Assembly (NCBI GenBank): GCA_021613335.1
Contig: JAJTWR010000308.1
Coordinates: forward strand, 1,451,001-1,515,000
Source: Whitmania pigra
Taxonomy: Eukaryota; Annelida; Clitellata; Hirudinida; Haemopidae
Direction: 5' to 3'
DNA length: 64,000 nt
The position numbers and the translations under genes are program-made. Shown in pieces: positions 24,992-35,076 of this stretch (position 1 is the first letter of the stretch; each line of letters starts with the position of its first letter). The notes beneath the pieces were generated by a model. That model searched no databases, was not told the DNA's origin, and worked only from the letters and a program-made list of their open reading frames with translations.

Positions 24992-25157
24992 GCCTTTTAC
25001 AATTTTACTATAACTAATTAATGCATTTTATTAATCTAATACTATTCATTATTAATCTAATACTATTCATTTTTACTAACTTACTAACACTAACCAAATC
25101 ATCTCAGTTATGCAACGGACTATAATCAAATAAATAAATAAATAGCTTCCAAGTCTT

Positions 25158-26170
25158 ATTGGAAGTAGCGCTTCCGAGGTTGTAGGGTAACAAATACAAT
25201 CACTTTATATTCTGATTTTATGGCCATAACGGAGGACTCTAAATCGAATTTGGTAGTGTGGCACTGAGCTGTATCATAACTAGAGATGTAAAAAAACATG
25301 TGTCTTTTGGTCCGAGTTTTTTATGGGTTTTTTTATTGTTTTTTTAATGTTTTTTTTAATTTGTTGAAAAATGATAGTTCATGATTAGATAAACAGATTT
25401 ATTGCAACATAAGTAAAAAATACAATACAAAACTAGATTTTGCTCAAGTTCATGAAGATATGGTGTAAATTTGAACCATTTTAACCATTATCACGATACA
25501 TTGAAGGATATGGGTAGCTTCAAAGTGACAAATCTACACGAAATTAACTAACACGATAACTTTAATAAATAATAAAATTATTGTTTACCTTCAAAACTAT
25601 TTTGTTGCTTAATTTTTTTAGGTTATAATTCACCTAGATTCACGTTGTTCACAGAGTTACGCTTGAATTCTTATGCTGTAATATCAACCAACCAGCCTAC
25701 TTTCATTTCAAAAATTTTAGAAAAATAAAGATTTTGGACAGTTAAAGTACGCTTTAACTTTTTTAGAAAAATGTCTTAAAGGTACTCTTTCTAATGTAAT
25801 GCGTTTCCCGTAGAATATGACAAGTTGTATAATATTAATTGAATTATTTATTAATTAATAGTTATTAAGATAAATGATTTCCTGAATTTTTCTTTACCCG
25901 AGTATTTTAACGTACAATAAATATGTGGTGTGATGACGATTATGCGATGATGCTGTCATGACCAACAATAAATGCAGTGATTGTTTAAACGGAATCAATT
26001 GTTATTATTTATTATCATTATTGTTTGGTGCTTTTTGTTTTACAAGAAAATAATCTATTTTATTATTTTTTCAAGAGTATTTTAAAAATGCTGAAAATTG
26101 ATTCACTTCTGTGTAGTCAACCTCGAAATCAAAATCAAATCAAGACAATCTTTAAGGTGGTACAAGTCCA
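25158..26170. other. Intergenic, no feature recognised
   Basis: AT-rich sequence downstream of the LINE, within duplication unit B. I see no family match, tandem array or shared block. Confidence 0.4.
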
Positions 26171-26171
26171 A

Positions 26172-26340
26172 TCACAGTACTTCAAAGCATCCGAACAAAT
26201 GCATCTTGAGATACTTTCTAAAGCTTTCAATGGTTGCTGCGGATGTGACCTGAGGTGGAAATTGGTTCCAGATCCTTGGGCCAGCAACCGTAAACGACCT
26301 GTCCCCAGCACCTTTGAGTCGTCCGGCTGGAACGAAGAAT
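26172..26340 (-). pseudogene. C-terminal relic of a CR1/L2-like LINE reverse transcriptase
   Basis: On the minus strand the frame reads GAGDRSFTVAGPRIWNQFPP, then SFRKYLKMHLF and a stop. This is the usual C-terminal end of CR1/L2/RTE-type RT proteins. Only this end remains. The 54-bp micro-insertion at 26354-26407 lies just upstream of its sense direction. Confidence 0.7.
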
Positions 26341-26353
26341 AAGAACATTTATC

Positions 26354-26407
26354 CAAGTCCAAATCATCGCAGTTATGCAACGGATTTTAACCAAATAAAT
26401 AATTAAG
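26354..26407 (+). mobile_element. 54-bp LINE 3'-tail micro-insertion with 14-bp TSD
   Basis: CAAATCATCGCAGTTATGCA and an AAATAAATAA-type tail match the last 50 bases of the 21073-25144 LINE. Perfect 14-bp direct repeats TAAGAACATTTATC at 26340-26353 and 26408-26421 are a convincing target-site duplication. Only the extreme 3' end was copied. Confidence 0.88.
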
Positions 26408-27279
26408 TAAGAACATTTATCTGCTATCTGTCGAGACTTTGGCGATGTTATCTTTTGACGACTGATTTGCGATTATTTTGGCAACGTTGTCATTATTATC
26501 AATATTTTTTTTTTATTGTTAATATTACTATTTTATTTGTTTGTATTATTTTTATTTCTTTTATTCTGTTTGAGAAAATTAAAGTCATTTGATGAAAAGG
26601 ATATTGAAATAAATGTAGGGATATATAGGTAGGGCCGCCTATTCAAAAAAAAAAAATTTATGCCGAATACCAGCAAACTCATAATATTAAGAATTCGTCC
26701 AGAAGTTCAAAAATAAAGTGGCAATTCCAAAACACTAGAAATCGGACGCACTTCAGAAAAGCCACATGAAGTGAATTTACTTTTAGTCAGGATATATGAT
26801 TTGTAAGTACATTTGAAAATAGATATGGATTTAGAGGATTTAATGGTGATAGGAATCGAAGAAAATATGCGAGAGCCAGAGCACTTCAATGAAAATTTTT
26901 TGGTTCTGGAAACTTCAGGTCTATTTTTGTCGACGGACCGCAAACATTGTGAGTGAATATCAGATGAACGTTTAAAAAAAGTTATTGAATGAATGAGGCA
27001 ATAGATTGTTTGAATATTTATACATAAAGATAGCAATCCGAAAGTCATTTATTTGGTAAAAGTTTATAATTGAATTTTCATAGAAGATTGGCTTGAAAGA
27101 TGAATATTAAAGAGGATACGAAGAGAGAGTTTTTGAGATATGTGAAGGCATTTTAGTCTTGTGGTGTAATTTGAAGCCTAAACAATGTTGTTCAGCCGTA
27201 TGATTGAATGAATTTAGAAAAGAATGGGAGTCTGGGCAACCAATGACGGTAAACCAATGATTATTATCAGCTGTCTGTG

Positions 27280-27980
27280 ACTTGTGACAAAAAACAAGAC
27301 TGGGTCGAATGTGTTGGAAAATATGAACATCTTACCAAAATGTTACAACGCTCCAAATGTGAGAATGTTATTAAATGAAGTAATGGATTCAGTAAATCAA
27401 ATAAAAGAAGGCTGCGACAATATCTTTCAAATTAGACAAAAACATGGCTAGCAATAACACCAAAACTGTTAGGCACCATTGATAAAGTGGAATTAGATCA
27501 ACAACTTGTAAATGAAGATGCAGATATTAAAGGACCAGTAACTGTAAATAGCCAGCGAAATTACCTTATTTCAATGGGTCATTTTTATCCAATATTGCCA
27601 AGCTTCCCTGCAGATGAAGGAAAACATCTTTTCAGAGCACTTTGGTATGAAGAATTTGAGCATCTTTGGTATAGTAGTGAAAAGATAAAGCATTTTATTA
27701 TGCTTATTCTCTTATGGACCTGGGCTTGGATGTAGCGAAACTAGCTGGTGTTCGGAAGAGCAAAAAACTGGGAGAAAATGAAAAGGCAAGAAACCCAGAA
27801 ACAAGGAAGGATCGCTTTGCAATTTTCTTCTGAATCGCACAAGGCAGCTCTTGTTGACTAATGCCATTACATGATGAAGCATGGACATGTTGGCGTCTTG
27901 TTAGACAAAAACAAACATTTATTTCTTCTTGGGCAGAGTTAAAGCAAAGGCGAACTCATGTTATTGATGATTAAACAGAT
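27280..27980 (+). pseudogene. TTF-zinc-finger / hAT-like transposase relic
   Basis: Coding-like sequence across shifted frames: FPADEGKHLFRALWYEEFEH, then after a frameshift KAFYYAYSLMDLGLDVAKL, GVRKSKKLGENEKARNPE, and SESHKAALVD. The pattern (W..EF.HL.YS.EKDKAF-C-x2-C, then SESH..A) resembles the TTF-type finger of ZMYM/hAT-like proteins. Here the expected zinc cysteines are tyrosine and serine. Several stops are present. Assignment is tentative. Confidence 0.45.
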
Positions 27981-28111
27981 GATCCATAATCCGTTTTTTT
28001 TATTGTAGGTTATTATAATATTCAATGTAAATATATATAATACTATGTTTGTATTTTGATTTTTTAGGGTCAAGCTCATTTTATTGTCAAGATCCAGATA
28101 CAAGTACTATT

Positions 28112-28425
28112 TTCTCATTTCTACTGACTTTTGTTGTCATCGATGCAACAGCAGGGGGGTCGTTTCATCAGGTGATTTGAGTGAATTAAGTTTCCATAGA
28201 AACCGTTAAGTGCGAAGGTGGTGGTTTATCGACCAGTTGTGCGTTTTTATATCGTAACTCTGTTTAGATTGCTTTCGTGTCGGCAAACAATGGAGCAATT
28301 ATGAATGCAATTACGAGCATAACGTCGCGTGCCACCGATGTTTGCACAAGGACCGTTGGTGGAACATCAGGAAAGCAATTGCTGGACGACACACTTTGAG
28401 TTCAAACACGTTTATAAGTTTTTAA
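28112..28425 (+). pseudogene. Ly6/Quiver-like cysteine-rich two-exon relic, copy B
   Basis: Exon 1 (to 28171) reads DFCCHRCNSRGVVSS with a phase-1 donor. A 96-nt intron (28172-28267) follows, then exon 2 with DCFRVGKQW (D made across the junction), ECNYEHNVACHRCLHK, RKAIAG and a stop at 28423-28425. Unlike copy A the frame crosses the intron, but the cysteine of RKAC is isoleucine here. Several differences between copies in the shared part of exon 2 are synonymous, as expected if it was once a protein. No start codon or signal peptide was found upstream. It could be a broken gene or an orphan exon pair. Confidence 0.45.
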
Positions 28426-28967
28426 TAAGTTACATATTTTAGTTTCTTAATATTAGTAACCAATTTGTAGTGTTTCCGTGCGTAGCGTCAGAGGCGCCAG
28501 TACTCCTCCTTGAAGCTCCAACTTGGATCCTCAGGTGTTTCCCTCGTCTTTAAATTTTTAATTCTTTACATAAAAATCACAGGTCTTTAGAACAGACACA
28601 CTTTCCAAAAATTCTCTATTCAAGAACTAGCAATTATTCTTTCGAGTTATTCGTTGTCCAAAGTAATCTTTGCTTACAAATTTGACTTACATTCAGACGT
28701 GACAATATATCTTTTTGATTGGGCAAAAGCACCATTCTTGTTAGCACTCGTCCATCGATGCCACAAGCAATTCCGATAAAATTTGAACAAATAGAGAGAC
28801 ATTTTGAAATAAAAAAAAGTATGCTACATAAATTCAAGATTCTTTATCAATCTTCACCGCTTTTCGTTCCATGTCTGACCCATCCATCATGAATGATCTG
28901 ATGAAACCATTGAGGTTTCTTTAATCTTAACATAACAACTATTTATACTGGTTAAGAAGACTTGGAT

Positions 28968-29250
28968 TTATATAATAACCACTCTTTTTGGTTCTAATAA
29001 CAACTTTATTAAATTTATCTTAAATTTATTTATCGTATCTGCATGGATGGTTTCCTTATCTAGTTTATTCCATAAGGAAACCACCCTTGCGCTGAAATAA
29101 TTATATTTTAAGTTTCCCGAAGCCTTTCTATATAAATTACAATCATGCCCTCTAGTAGAAACACTTGTTGTGGCATCGAAAAACTGCACCTGGTTTTACC
29201 GAAGACACAAAATCATTCTGAATAAATATTACGTTTTATATCCAGAAGGT
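28968..29250 (-). pseudogene. C-terminal relic of a LINE reverse transcriptase
   Basis: Minus-strand frame with STRGHDCNLYRKASGNLKYN, FSARVVSLWNKLD and INKFKINLIKLL. This is the standard RT C-terminal signature (TRGH..L, YF..RV...WN.L, ...F...L) of CR1/L2/RTE-like LINEs. No upstream RT motifs are preserved. Confidence 0.7.
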
Positions 29251-30540
29251 TAATATCTCCTATCATTGTTAGGGAGTTCTCCAAACAAAGTTTCTGATTT
29301 GACTGAGATGAAGATCCATTGATGTCACATTTTTCTGAAATCAAATCTTTAATTTTTTTTTATTTCACTCAACCCATCTAATTGAGCCCTCATTCTGTAA
29401 GGCAATATAAATGACTCAATTATAAGTTTACTTAATTTGCTGTTAAATAATTATATCACCTTTCCAGCCCTGAGACATGTGGCTGGTTTGTAAAAGTAGC
29501 CTTCAAAGACTTCACTTCAAAAATGAGCTGCCGAATGCTTGCAGAAGTGCGCCTTATTTCACAGCTGATTGTCACATTAATCTTTAAATAAAATCAACTT
29601 ATTACAAGCATTTGTAACACATAATCAAATTATCATGAAATAAAATGGAAATAAAATAATATTCTTCATTGTAATTAACGCTGGACGTCCAATTCTTTTC
29701 CTCCTAGTGCACTTTCTTGTTGCACGATAAGATTCCAACAATGAATAACATAAAAATTCAAATACGGGAATTCTAGAATTAAATATTAATTCCAGCATTT
29801 TGTATAACTGTTTCAATGGTTTTCTGGATAACTTGTTTCCTTAAACGCAGCTAAGCAATAAAGCCCAATGCAATAAAAGATGTATCTCCGAAACACATTC
29901 TTGCCAACAAAATTAAGTTGAAATAAATGTTCTTGTTTTTCATGTTTTCATGTTAGACATTTTAAAAATAATTTTAAGTTGGTGGGAAAGCAGTCAATAT
30001 CAGTAAACATCTGGCTAACGACTACTAGTTCTATTTGTTTTTAAAAGCTGAATTTGGTTGCTTTGTAATAAGTCTCCAAGGCTTGATCACGCAATGCTCA
30101 ACATCTCCATCGCTATCATCCACTATCAACATAACCCAAATATACTCCTTGTATTTCTTTACAATATCTTGCCAAACTCGCCATTACGCTTAAACTACGA
30201 CAAAACAAAGTGGAATTTCTGAAATTCCGAGTCCTAAGGCCCTGTGTTTATTATTTAAAAATTTAATTTTTATAAATATAATACAATAATAGGTCGAAAA
30301 ATTATTTTCAATTTCATAACAGGCAAGACTACGCCTTTTGATGACAACTTGAGAATATTAAAAAGTATCAGCCAGCGCTAAAAAAAACTCCAGCCGGTTA
30401 GGAAAATCTAAAGCAATTTCGGCCATAAACGAAATAATTCGAAAATTAATTTTCTTAGTGCGACCGTAAACGAAATGTAAATGACAAAATATCAACTTTT
30501 TACAAACCGTAAACGAAATTCGGTCGGTCCCTAATTGGAT

Positions 30541-30726
30541 ATTTTTGATGATGCGGTATTAGAACATGAAATCAATAGAGATAGCACGCTTCAGGTTTTG
30601 GCTTCTTCGTAAAACCCTAAAATGTTGAAGTAAACCTTCCTGACATGGCTTATCCCTCTCGAGTGGGCAGCTTTTATTCTGAGTTTAATTACTGGAACAA
30701 CTGAGAATGTCATTAGCAGCTGACCT
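30541..30726 (+). repeat. Shared block X, copy B
   Basis: Counterpart of 13905-14090 in the second duplication unit, in the same orientation. It leads directly into the (TTA)n array. Confidence 0.7.
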
Positions 30727-30985
<259 letters not shown>

Positions 30986-32036
30986 CCTCATTAATATTAG
31001 CATTATTATTATTATTGTTCTTATTTAAGTGCCCCTCATAATCCCGTAATAGCTTGTCGCGTGTCACTTATGATTATCTTGTGGGTTGGTATTAATTTCA
31101 TTCCTTGAATCCTATGTTTTTATAAACATCTAACATTTCAAAGCAAAGATAGAAATTGTTTTGTAGAAGACAAATTGAATCTTCTTTCGATTGGAATGCT
31201 TTCCAAACCCGGCACGAGCGAATCTGTTTGTTCAACTTGTTACGAGTTTTTGTTTGCACGTTACGTACAAATACAAGTTCGACTATCGTGTTGTTTGCGT
31301 TGCTATTATTTGTTTCGCTAATAATTATTTCTAAGCCTGTTAATTGCTCCCACGCTCCCCGCTTACGTCTGTCGGTTTGTAATGCAATTAAAAAGGATGC
31401 TAATACATTTGAAATATTAAACAGCTAATTATAATACAATCAGGACATTAACTAACATCTGACCACTTTTGGAAATGGAGGCCAATGTTACAACTCAAAA
31501 ATATATTACCTTCCGATTGGACGGGCTGACGATTATGACGACGGGATGCTTTGATTGAGTCGTGGTTGATGCTTTATGGTTGACAGCTTACTGGATCCAA
31601 CGAACTGCGTACAACTGGAAATATTTACGCGCTTAATGATTCCAAATCCATCTCTCGGCCATTTACCTGTATCACACTCACACATTCGAGTTCGCACATG
31701 GTATCGCACTGCGCCTTTGTAGTTGTTCACTGAAGCATGACCACTCGTTGGTTCTCACAATGCTTAAGATTTCAAAATCTTGTCAACCTGGTATGAGAAA
31801 AGTCCAAACTGACGAAGATGAAGATGACGATAATTGCTTGGAACTCACTTAAACAACACTGGCCTCCTAAAAACTACTGTTACGTCATTAATGACTGCAC
31901 ACGGAAAACTCCATTTTCGTGCATCACCAATATAAAAGTATCGGTCATCCGTCACCGTAATATCAGCATCGTTACCAAGGTATCACGACATCAGCATCAT
32001 TGCCTACCTTGACGAAGATCAACCATTATGGCAGCT

Positions 32037-33300
32037 TGTAAGATTCTCCATTAATTGCCTGAATCTATTAATAGTTTCTAATTCCTCTGCTTTGTTCTTC
32101 CAAATGTCTTGAAAAACTACACCCACTATTGAGACCACAATGCTCATCCATCCAAAACAAAAAAGGCAGAAGTAATTGGCCTGGAAAAACCACTGGAAGA
32201 AGTTTCTTAACTTTTTTGTTCAAAAAGATGTTTCTGAAGTGAATGTGGTGTTGTGGGTGTCTCTTGTTGGTGTCTTTGAAATAAAATCAAAACATACGAA
32301 CTACTGTTGAGTTATTTTCATCGATAATTGGTATCGAACAGTTTTGCTCCGCCTACAATTCCGATGAAAATGGAAGTGGTATTTCGTTGAGCAGCAGAAT
32401 GCAAATGTGGTTCTATATTTGTGTCCCACATTCATTAGCCCCTCATGAGTGTTACTTTGCCCCAGGCCATTCCACATCTCCTGATAACATCGCGTCACCT
32501 CAAATGGACGACGCACCCTTTTTAATGACGCGACGATTTCCAATTCTTTCAAAAATAGTAAAAACGTAAGAATAAATTGTTTTACTTTTAGCCCTCCCCA
32601 TTTACTAAATTAATTTATTGACAAACTTTAACGGAAATTACAATTTATTGCGGAGAACTAGACGAATTGCATAACCAAGAAATTTCTCCACGGAAGATTA
32701 TAAACGTATTTACTATGCATCAAGTTTTGTTTGGGTCAGAAATGAGTTTCTGTGGTCTGCCGCTGAGTCTCCCCAGGGCGTCAATCCACAACTTCTTGAA
32801 CGGACAGGTTTTTTCCGGGTTGCTTGGTTCGGATGGAGCCTTAAGTTGCATAACCATCCTATCAATCACCACAGGTAAACACGATATTATGAAAGCCAAA
32901 CATTGCTACACCTGTAACATTTCTTGGAGAAATCTCTGTATTTTTCAAACTATTCAATGTTTTCCACTCTGTTTTATAAAACAAATTTAACTGTTCATCA
33001 AATCAAATCGTTGCGAGAAACATCGTTCAGTTCTTAAAGCACCACTTGGCGGTCATTATAAAGGCCAGTAAAACTCTTAAATTGTGACTCATTTGGAAGA
33101 ACCTCTGAAGATCAGAGGGGAGCCAAATTAAACTTTTGATGTCCTAACAAAGGACCTGATCCTGCCACTGGCTCCCATTTAAAGAAACAAACAGTGGGAG
33201 ATTTCATTGTACCCAAAGGTTGGCTGAGTTGATTCTTAGGAAGACTGAAGGTTTTCGATTTTATTTTTCTATTTCTTTCTATCTTTTAGCTTAAATTGAG
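32037..33300 (+). promoter_or_regulatory. Conserved block upstream of SoxB, duplication copy B
   Basis: Aligns with 18831-20430. It ends 0.5 kb before the SoxB start codon. Stretches of more than 70 bp are identical while the flanks have diverged, suggesting constraint or late homogenisation. No coding potential. A promoter-like context (CATTTAAAG, then TTCATTGT) lies at 33176-33212. Confidence 0.65.
32399..32406 (+). promoter_or_regulatory. Octamer (POU-type) motif ATGCAAAT, copy B
   Basis: Perfect octamer at the position equivalent to 19188-19195, embedded in identical flanks in both copies. Confidence 0.45.
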
Positions 33301-33592
33301 GCGTTTTTAAGTTAAAAGCTGGTATGCGATTTACAAAAACATCCGTCTTTGCTCAGGTGAATTTGGAGCGAAGGAAGGTGCCATTGAATTCACTTGGAGC
33401 GTGAACGAATCTTATTGGTTGACCTAGACAGGTGCTAGGAGCGAGCTGAGGTAGTCTTTTTTATATGCAAATTTCACCATTGTCAACGGCGTTCCTTTGC
33501 TTGGCCACAGAGCAATGAAAAGCCTATGAATGGGCGTCTTATAAGTGTTGCTATGAAGTGTTGCCTTGTATTGCTGTGATCAAATAATTCCG

Positions 33593-33600
33593 TATAAAAT
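33593..33600 (+). promoter_or_regulatory. Candidate TATA box of SoxB
   Basis: TATAAAAT, about 240 bp before the SoxB ATG. A start near 33622-33630 would give a plausible 5' UTR of about 210 nt. An upstream inverted CCAAT (ATTGG) lies near 33414. Confidence 0.5.
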
Positions 33601-33837
33601 AGGAACCCTTCGGACAATAAGTCTATTCATTCGTTTGTTCCTCCGGTAACGATATTCTAAAGGATTTGTCGAGCGCCGATTATTTGATAATAAAGGCAAT
33701 CATAATTAAGCGTTCAATAGTTGCTATTCAGACGTTTTTTTTATTGTTCTGTTGACATCCCGCTATCTTTTCAAGTTGTTAAGAGATCCATCAACCTGGA
33801 TATTTGGTGGAAGACACAGTACAAGCAGGGGTCGGGG

Positions 33838-34074
33838 ATGGACAATTGTGACGAGTCCAACAACGACGACGTTCTCAACAACAACAACAGCAGCAGCAAC
33901 AACAACAACAACAGTAGCAACAACCACGTGCCTCCCGACTACCGCCCTTCCAGCTTCATGGCGAACCTGCAGACTCTTGGGGCTCTTTCTATGAATCCTC
34001 AAGAAGTGCGCTTCCAGATGCTGTACTCGCAGCATCAACAACAACAGCAACAACAACAACAACAACAGCAACAA

Positions 34075-34106
<32 letters not shown>

Positions 34107-35076
34107 ACAACAACAGCAGAGCCAACAATTGCAACTTCAGCATCAACAACTTCTGCAACGTACGCCACACTCCAACCAGCAGAACAACGCTAAGGGAGGA
34201 CAAAACTCGAGCAACGATGACGCCAAAGTTAAGAGACCCATGAATGCTTTTATGGTTTGGTCGAAAGGTCAGAGGAGGAAGATTGCTCAGGAGAATCCTC
34301 GCATGCACAACTCGGAAATATCGAAACAACTCGGCACACAGTGGAAGAAACTGTCAGATCCAGATAAGAAGCCGTACATTGACGAAGCTAAGCGCCTTCG
34401 AGCCCAGCACATGGCCGAGCATCCTGACTACAAATACCGGCCCAAACGGAAGACCAAACCCACGGCACAGCAGCAGCAACGGAATTCTTCTTTCAGTCTT
34501 CCACCGGGGATGAAGGTTCCTCCGCAGACGACGATGCTATCTTTCGAAGGTGCGATGGGACTAACGAGTGGTTATGCAACTCACCAAACAGCTCCTCAAA
34601 GTCTTCCTCAACTGCAATCTTCCCAGATCAATCAACTTCAGCAGCTTCAATCTCAACAGCAATATCAATCGAATCCGAACGGATTTCTATCTGCAAACTT
34701 CAACGGGCTTCATTACGGTCCATACTCCGGTTACACCATGGGCAGTCCAGGAGGCTACCCGTTCATGGGGCCGTACTCCATGAACCCGGTCAAGCATGAA
34801 GTCAGTCCTGTCGGAACTAACGGAGGCGGCAAAGACTCCAACTCGAGTTCTCCGATCCTCGAGGAAACTGCCCCAAACCCTCAGGTGCGTTACATGGGCT
34901 CAAGTTCGTCCACGTCGAGCAGTTTGGATCCCGTGGATGCGAGCAAATTCATGCAGGCGAGGTTGATGCAACAACATTACGCCTCCTCCGGTCTTGCTCA
35001 TCAACTGGGTCCTTCTTCACCTAATACTCATCCCACGCCTTCCAACGGACACGATTTCAGTCTGACTAACATTTGA
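33838..35076 (+). CDS. SoxB: SoxB-group HMG-box transcription factor
   Basis: A nuclear HMG-box factor, in animals typically required for neuroectoderm and stem-cell fate. It binds AACAAT-like sites in the minor groove and bends DNA. Single-exon frame of 412 residues. An Asn-rich N-terminus (about residues 15-35) and a long polyglutamine tract (about 65-105) precede the HMG box (about 130-208) with [31 protein letters not shown] and [15 protein letters not shown] Ser/Gln/Gly-rich C-terminus ends in LTNI. The box is nearest group B, but with unusual residues ([18 protein letters not shown]). B1 versus B2 is unresolved. The frame also runs upstream to 33721, but with a TTG; the first ATG is chosen. 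It is the complete partner of the truncated copy at 20462. Confidence 0.93.

Larger units (their letters stand above)
21073..25144 (+). mobile_element. Non-LTR retrotransposon (LINE) of the RNase-H-bearing I group, internally deleted
   Basis: Bounded by a perfect 13-bp target-site duplication GCTTCCAAGTCTT (21060-21072 and 25145-25157). It keeps a 5' UTR, the start of ORF1, a broken ORF2 (endonuclease, RT, RNase H, zinc knuckle) and a 3' tail ending in ATAAATAAATA. The intact target-site duplication and long open frames point to a fairly recent insertion. The order EN-RT-RNase H with a C-terminal CxxC region suggests the I/Nimb/LOA group. Exact clade is unresolved. Confidence 0.9.

Noticed and set aside
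28483..28510. GTAGCGTCAGAGGCGCC resembling the SINE body
   Set aside because: Only about 20 bases match, with no head or tail. Too short to call a fifth copy.
31156..31428. 90-residue frame with a hydrophobic stretch, possible small secreted protein
   Set aside because: No ATG at its start, no splice context, no repeat in the paralogous unit and no family match.
33763..34329. Minus-strand 188-residue Leu-rich frame over SoxB
   Set aside because: Shadow of the SoxB glutamine tract and HMG box in the antisense frame.
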